DNA of 11,014 nt from Pavlovales sp. CCMP2436 (Eukaryota > Haptophyta > Pavlovophyceae > Pavlovales): the NCBI GenBank assembly GCA_026770615.1, contig MU631722.1:43088-54101 (forward strand), in the 5' to 3' direction. Below the pieces are notes generated by a model. The model was given only the letters and a program-made list of their open reading frames with translations, did not search any database and had not been told where the DNA came from. Positions within the stretch are counted from its first letter, which is position 1. Every line of letters starts with the position of its first letter. Below are positions 6,474 through 11,014 of the stretch, piece by piece. Position numbers and translations under genes: made by a program.

Positions 6474-7787
6474 TCATCCTCCCTGGTTGCCTCTGCCCGC
6501 GGTGCCTCTGGCGAAGCCTCGGCCTAGGGTGGCAGCGCCGCCACCGTAGCCCCCTCCGCCACGCCCCCCTTGCGACCTGGCAGTGGTGGCGTAGGCGGCG
6601 CATCCCTTCCCAGCTGAGGAGGGCTGCCCCATGGGCACGACGGCGTGGTGCCGTGGCGTGAGCTGGTCTCCAGGCAGGTAGATGGTGGTCTGCATCTTGG
6701 CCTGCTCGTCCATGCTCATCGGTACCCCTCCATGCCTGGAGAAGTCCACTGTCGCCCCCGTTGGCTTGAAGGCGACCGTGATGCCCTCGGCCGTGAAAGC
6801 TTGCACGGCGAGGAGGGGCATCTCCATACTCGGAGCTGCCCAGCATAGCATGCGCACTGCCTGGGTGATGCCAGTGCGCTGGCATTTCAGGTCCATAAGG
6901 AGCATGCCCTTCTCCCTGATCTCGAGGACACGCCCATCGCCCCCAACAGACGCGGCCTTTCATCTTTTTCCTGGAGTGAAGCAGCTCCCTCGCTGCCATG
7001 CTCACTGTGGCACCGGAGTCGAACACAGCGTGTGTGGGCACAACGAAACTGTCACCGGCAACGCGGCGAGCTTCGTGGTCCGCCGACGCATGGTCGTATA
7101 CGCCCGGGTTACCGAGGTTGTTAAGCCGCCGGTAGCGCTTGTCGAGCTCCGACTCCGACTCGAAGTGCGCTTTGTGGGCGTCGCCGAACTCGGCGCCTGC
7201 CCTGCGTGCCTTCTCGTGCCTGGCCCCCTTATCGAGTTTGCGGCGCAAGTCGGAGAAGACGTCGGTGTCCTCATCCGAGTCGCTGCTCGCCTCCTCCTCC
7301 CAGGAGAAGATGGCTCTCGCCCTCCGCTCGAGCGGATAGCATTCCCCGCGGATGTGATCCACGTCTGCGTCGGAGAAGACCATGTCACACAGAACTGCCG
7401 CGCTGTGCCTCTCCCCGACCCACTCCGCGAGTAGAATCATCGTCGAAACGTACGTGTAGAGGTCATTGTCATCGTCGCGTACGATCTGGATGTAGCGCAG
7501 CGTCTTCGCGAGGAGCCGTCCAAGCCTCTTGGCCACTCCCGCGTCGAGGCTGACACGAGGATCGAGCGGAAGACCCACGCGTTCTGGATTGCAGCCGTCA
7601 GCCTCGAGCTTGCTGAAGTTGCGGCGGTGAGAGTCTAGCAGTCCCAGCAAGCTGTCCACTTGCGAGTGCTTAATCGGTTTCCCCTCATCGCTGTCAGAGT
7701 CGGAGTTCTCTTTCAGCTCTGGCACTTCTTCGTCCGCTTGCTGCAGTCCCGGTGCGTTGCGCAATAGCCCGCTTCCCAGCTGGGGTA
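6474..7787 (-). pseudogene. Acidic spacer plus retropepsin-like aspartic protease, frameshifted
   Basis: From 7787 the frame reads VPQLGSGLLRNAPG, then an acidic KENSDSDSDEG block, a predicted helical part (RLGRLLAKTLRYIQIV, TYVSTMILLAEWVGERHSA), a second acidic block (EEEASSDSDEDTD) and a charged K/R/E-rich stretch. The protease follows: VVPTHAVFDSGATVSM, with the catalytic Asp at about 7020. The frame changes near 6957 in an A/G-rich run; the next frame carries GGDGRVLEIREKGMLLMDL and AFTAEGITVAFKP, consistent with the rest of a retropepsin-type fold. It ends at a stop at 6474 after a Gly/Arg-rich tail (GGRGGGGYGGG). The protease would cut Gag and Pol apart during particle maturation. Confidence 0.75.
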
Positions 7788-7923
7788 CCCGGTGATTTTT
7801 ACCGAGCGATGGCGTCAGGTAGCGACGCGCCTTACACTCAGCTGCGCGCCTGAGAGCGGCGTTTCCGGTGATGGATAAGATGTTAAAAATCACCGGGTGC
7901 TATTTAAGGTAAAAATCACCGGG
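7788..7923. mobile_element. 136-bp insertion with three copies of a 16-nt motif (MITE-like)
   Basis: CCCGGTGATTTTTACC at 7788-7803 is inverted exactly at 7908-7923 (GGTAAAAATCACCGGG). A third near-identical copy, GTTAAAAATCACCGGG, lies at 7882-7897 in the same direction as the second. Removing 7788-7923 puts the coding frames on either side in phase, and the upstream frame meets a TGA at the element's first bases, so it looks like an insertion into one reading frame. No target duplication is visible, so the exact ends are uncertain. Confidence 0.6.
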
Positions 7924-8790
7924 CGGTGGTTAGCGCACCCGCTCGGCGTCTGCGGTTCGCCGACGTCCAAGTCTCGGTTTTAGAAATTGAACTTGTCAAG
8001 GTCAAATGTTCCACTCCTCTCGAGTAGGCGTCCCCTCTCGGCTCCAACCCGAGGCACACCACTGTCTGTGGCATGTCAACGGCAGCTCCCTTGGAACCCA
8101 TCTCGTAGGTCTCGACCGTAGGCTTGTTGAGAAATCCCAAAGGCTTGTTCTGAACGCTCAAAAGCTTGTTGAGGACGCACAAAGTCTCGATTTCCGCACA
8201 GGTAGGCTTCTTGAGGGCGAGGAAGTGCTTGTTCTTCTCTTCCAAAGTCATCTGGTTGAGGCCCACCTTGTAGTCCTCGGACGAAGGCTTGTTCACCTTG
8301 CGCCCTCCCCGTGCGGCTACCACCGCGTCGCAGGCAGCCAACAGGCTGTCCGCATCTGCCAGCAGAAAGAACTCTTCTACTGAAGAAGTGGAAGCTAGGG
8401 CGTAGCGGAGAGATTTTACCTGCCGCGCCATCCCCTCTGCCTTTCCCCACAGCTCACCCACCCTGTCTACTAAAAGGGCAAGCTTGCTCTTAAAGATTGT
8501 GGATAGTGTGTTGAAAGGAGTAGACAGAGGGCACAGCACCTCTCCAATTTCTCCGGGCTCGAGCTGTAGCTGCAGCTCGGGTGGCTCGAGCATCAGCTCG
8601 CGCGGCTCAACCAGCATCTCGAGCGACTCGACCAGCGGCTTCGTCATTGGCCCCGCAAGGACAATGGAGAGCGAGTCGGCACGGAATACTTTTGCACCCT
8701 GCTCCTCCTCCTGCACTTGGTCCGCCCAACTGTCGTTGTTGAAGCCGAACGAGAGTACCGCGTTGGCCGCGCGACTGGCTATGGCTCAGG
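7924..8790 (-). pseudogene. Gag-like or accessory region of the copia element with two sets of heptad repeats; function unknown
   Basis: The frame is open from about 8790 (a TGA lies just upstream, beside an eight-G run) to the insertion at 7923. No ATG near the front is convincing, so it was probably translated as part of a longer Gag-Pol product. Near the N-terminus are seven-residue degenerate repeats (LVESLEM, LVEPREL, MLEPPEL; 8551-8635). The middle contains hydrophobic and helical segments (STIFKSKLALLVDRVGELWG, SVEEFFLLADADSLLAACDA). A second set of 21-bp/7-residue repeats (KPLGFLN, KLLSVQN, ETLCVLN) lies at 8120-8266. The C-terminus is basic (RRRRAG). No known domain was recognised. 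Its place between zinc knuckle and protease suggests a structural extension of Gag. Confidence 0.55.
8120..8266 (-). repeat. Degenerate 21-bp tandem repeat, about 7 copies (heptad-encoding)
   Basis: On the plus strand, units like AGGCTTGTTGAG begin at 8120, 8141, 8162, 8183, 8204, 8225 and 8246, exactly 21 bp apart. Another AGGCTTGTT occurs at 8285, offset by one codon. On the coding strand each gives seven residues with Leu/Asn/Lys at fixed places. Divergence between copies is high at third positions and elsewhere, so the array is old. Confidence 0.8.
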
Positions 8791-9065
8791 TCATCCCCCC
8801 CCAGCACACTACCATTCATAGCGATTTCCCGAAGCCAGTCACGAAACCTGGCCAGTTAATTTCAAATATATACATCTGCAGTAGATTCATATCTAACTTT
8901 TCAAATAGCGACGCCACCAATAAGTAACTTACCTCTTAAAATTACATCAAACCTTTCATTTTTAAAAATGCTTTTTAAAATTACACACGGAAAACTCACA
9001 TTAAAAAAAGTTTTAAGGGGGCTGGTGAACGATTTCAGCATGGCGGATCACCTTTTCAAAAAAGA
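8791..9065. other. AT-rich stretch inside the retrotransposon, no gene
   Basis: From about 8855 to 9110 the sequence is visibly AT-rich (TTTTTAAAAA, repeated TTAAAATTACA near 8936 and 8973, A runs), in sharp contrast to the GC-rich DNA on both sides. All frames are closed by stops. It separates the zinc-knuckle part from the heptad-repeat part. It may be another decayed insertion, but no terminal repeats were found. Confidence 0.5.
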
Positions 9066-9495
9066 TCACCTACCCCACGCACACAAATTCACGAATTTCT
9101 GAAAAATGTGCAAAATAGAGCTCGCCGAGACGAATCCAGCGAGCCTAGAGCGAGCTCTGGCTTCGAGCATGGAGGCTCGCAATGCTATGGATGGTCGTCC
9201 CCCACTTGCGGGCTGGGGGGGGTGACCGATGCCAGAGCCGACTCTCCTGGGGCGCGATTCCCTCGTCCCCTTGGCCTGCTCGTCACGCCTCTGCTTCATG
9301 AAGAGGCTGTGCTTTTGCTGCGCAGCGTGCGCTCCCGGTCTCGTGCACTTGTTCACGAAGTGATCGAGACTACCGCAGTCGGTACGCGCCCCATTCCCGG
9401 GGTATGCCTGTTGCAACTTGCGCATGTCGGCGTGGTCGTGATCAGTCACAGCGCGCTTCTGTCGGCGGGGCGTAAGTCGGCTACCGCTTGATCAG
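9066..9495 (-). pseudogene. Gag C-terminal part with damaged CCHC zinc knuckle
   Basis: The frame reads TPRRQKRAVTDHDHADMRKL, then ARTDCGSLDHFVNKC at about 9390-9345. This is the nucleocapsid pattern C-x2-C-x4-H-x4-C, except that the first Cys position is Arg (codon CGT at 9386-9384, one base from TGT). A basic stretch (KQRRDEQAKGTRESRPRR) follows, as in nucleic-acid-binding Gag tails. The frame then runs into the AT-rich stretch and stops at 9066. The frame joins the upstream Gag frame through a shift near 9485-9500. An inverted repeat, AGAGCTCGC/GCGAGCTCT (9117-9125/9150-9158), lies near the end. Confidence 0.75.
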
Positions 9496-10938
9496 CAGAT
9501 AGCCGTTCGCCTGTGGCCGAGGAAACGTGTGCGGCATCGGACGGTTCGGTGGGTTGTCTGCTGTCACAGCCCTCACATTCTCCTGACGCGCCCCTTTCTG
9601 TCCTCCAAACCGGTCGGGAGGGTGCCCGAGGACGGGTGTGTCCACGATGTTGCGCACCACCGTCTTGAGCTGAGCTACCGTCTCCGCAGTGACGCTCTCC
9701 GGAGGCACACGCATGCCCTCCGTGTAGAGGTGCAACCGCCGGGTTCCCGTCGGTAGGCTCTTGAGGAGGCGAAAGTACGCAAGTGAGGGGAAGAAGTTCT
9801 CGTACTTTTGATTGTACAACACGAGGCGCTTGATCTGAGCCGCCTCGGACATGAAGAATCGCTCCACATCTACGGGGCATCCCGTGGGTTCACCGAGTGC
9901 GAGAACTGCTTTGGCGAACACGTGGACCCGAATGTGACTCCTGCTTCAGGTCTTCCATCGACGTCATCACGTTGGACATGCGGCTCTCGTAGCTGGCGTC
10001 CTCCCACAGGCCTGTCTGTCTTCCCCTCTCGAGCCTTGCCCAGGTGTCGAGGGTGAAGAGGCCCGAAAAGAGTTTTGAATGACCACTCCCACGAGATATT
10101 CCAGACAGCGCGTGCGTGTCAGCTTTTCCAGCGTGCCAAACTTGGCCGCCGCAACGAGCTTTTCGGACGCGACCTCCGCCTCGCAGTTGATGGTGGCCAC
10201 GCTGGCCTCGAGAGCACCCTGGAGGTTGATCGACGCCTTGTCCACCTTCTCGAGGTGGACGCGTCTGGCCGTCTCCGCGCGCTCATTGAGGCCGGATAGG
10301 AGAGCAGAAGTGTCTTTGAACTCGACACTTGGTTCCAAGGCCGGCGCATCTGCGCCGTCTCCATCCACGCTCTCGGTCGGAGTCCGAAGGGGATCACACT
10401 GCGTCTCGATCTCAGCGAGCTTCGCCTCAAGTTTGAGGTTGGCATCCGAGATGAGCTTGGCCAGCTTGCTGCTGACTGAGTACTCCTTTTCCTTGATCTT
10501 GCTATCCGCTGTGCGCGTGTTGAGCTCGCTCAACCGGTGGAGCATGTAGACGTCGTCGAGCATCTTCTCGAACTGGTCCCCGGGCTTGAGTTCGAACTGC
10601 TCCGCGAAGTCCGAGTACTCCACTCTTGTCGGCGCGGCTCCGTCCTTGTCCCAGGAGAAGATCTTGGTCGAGATCAGCGGGCCCACGGCGTCATCCATCC
10701 AGCGGAAAAGAGACGCGTACACGGCCTCGTGGATGCACGGGTGCACCAGGTGCTGCTCATTCATTGGCGTGCCAAGCTTGGCCGGCAAGAGCTGCGGCTG
10801 GTCGTTGGTGATGATTTCCGTCACCACTTGGTCAAAGGGATCCGACTTTGAGGTCAACCCAGGATGCTTAAGCCCGCCTCCCCGGTATGTCGACATGATA
10901 GGATATTGCCCTCCCCCCCGGCGTCGCGCGCCGGGCAA
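9496..10938 (-). pseudogene. Gag-like N-terminal region with coiled-coil segments, two frame changes
   Basis: The first frame starts at 10938; an in-frame stop lies at 10962-10960, and Met15 (10896, MSTYRGGG) is an equally good start. Its first part reads EAVYASLFRWMDDAVGPL and YSDFAEQFELKPGDQFEKML. Two charged helical stretches follow (SKIKEKEYSVSSKLAKLISD and ERAETARRVHLEKVDKAS), likely coiled coils. Near 10040 the frame changes to one carrying LWEDASYESRMSNVMTSMED. Near 9930 it changes back to HVFAKAVLALGEPTGC, VERFFMSEAAQIKRLVLYNQ and ENFFPSLAYFRLLKSLP. Position at the 5' end of the element, before the zinc knuckle, makes this Gag. No named Gag domain was recognised with certainty. Confidence 0.65.
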
Positions 10939-11014
10939 AGCCCCTCGAGGCCGAGTATCTCAGGAAAGCTCGTGCCCAGGACAGGGTATTCGGCCTCGCA
11001 CTACCCGGCCCCCA
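10939..11014 (-). other. Sequence upstream of gag; no feature recognised
   Basis: It should be the untranslated leader between the 5' LTR and gag. In the gag frame it contains a stop at 10962-10960. No LTR end or clear primer-binding site can be supported within these 76 bases. Confidence 0.4.

Larger units (their letters stand above)
2418..11014 (-). mobile_element. Ty1/copia-type LTR retrotransposon, degenerate, 5' end beyond the window
   Basis: Reading the minus strand, the order is gag-like coiled-coil region, zinc knuckle, spacer, aspartic protease (DSGAT), pre-integrase and integrase (DX35E), reverse transcriptase (GLKQSGRAWY, FVDD), RNase H (DADWA), polypurine tract, and 3' LTR starting TGTTAG and ending AACA. 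Integrase before RT is the copia (Pseudoviridae) order. At least eight frame changes, a deletion in RNase H and two nested short elements show that this copy is not functional as read. The 5' LTR and primer-binding site are not in the window. Confidence 0.9.

Noticed and set aside
6682..7434. Plus-strand 250-residue open frame
   Set aside because: Antisense of the protease region, where the minus strand has the clear DSGAT motif and coherent acidic and basic segments.
10981..11014. Possible primer-binding site, because the minus strand at the window end starts TGG
   Set aside because: The window ends there, no LTR end (CA) can be seen before it, and no tRNA match can be verified.

Overview
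The window is nuclear DNA from a eukaryote. Two host genes have GT...AG introns, N-terminal targeting sequences and no bacterial-style operon layout, and most of the rest is one large, decayed LTR retrotransposon. High GC content, compact divergent genes, Ala/Arg-rich leaders and cytosine homopolymers in introns suggest a GC-rich microalga, possibly a stramenopile such as a pelagophyte. That placement is inference and weak.

Left part (1-1125): a divergent pair of host genes. On the minus strand is a mitochondrial-type monothiol (CGFS) glutaredoxin, cut by the window edge inside an intron that opens into a poly-C run (read here as 58 G). On the plus strand, starting only 30 bp away, is a two-exon gene for a small antibiotic-biosynthesis-monooxygenase (ABM) fold protein. 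Its 194-bp intron holds a 78-base poly-C tract. In both introns a CTAAC or CTGAC directly precedes the C run.

Middle (1126-2417): a GC-rich 11-bp repeat, then a broken plus-strand protein fragment with a remnant zinc finger (probably from a DNA transposon, family not recognised), then a foldback-like element of about 320 bp.

Right part (2418 to the window end), minus strand: a Ty1/copia-order retrotransposon read right to left as gag, zinc knuckle, a long extra region, aspartic protease, integrase, reverse transcriptase and RNase H, polypurine tract, 3' LTR. The 5' LTR and primer site lie outside. The copy is inactive as written: there are at least eight frame changes, a deletion in RNase H, lost zinc ligands, and two short elements inserted in it. 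One is a 157-bp TA-flanked MITE in the RT; the other is a 136-bp element with three copies of a 16-nt motif in the region before the protease. The 3' LTR carries a 15-copy 11-bp minisatellite and three hairpins. No rRNA, tRNA or CRISPR array was seen.
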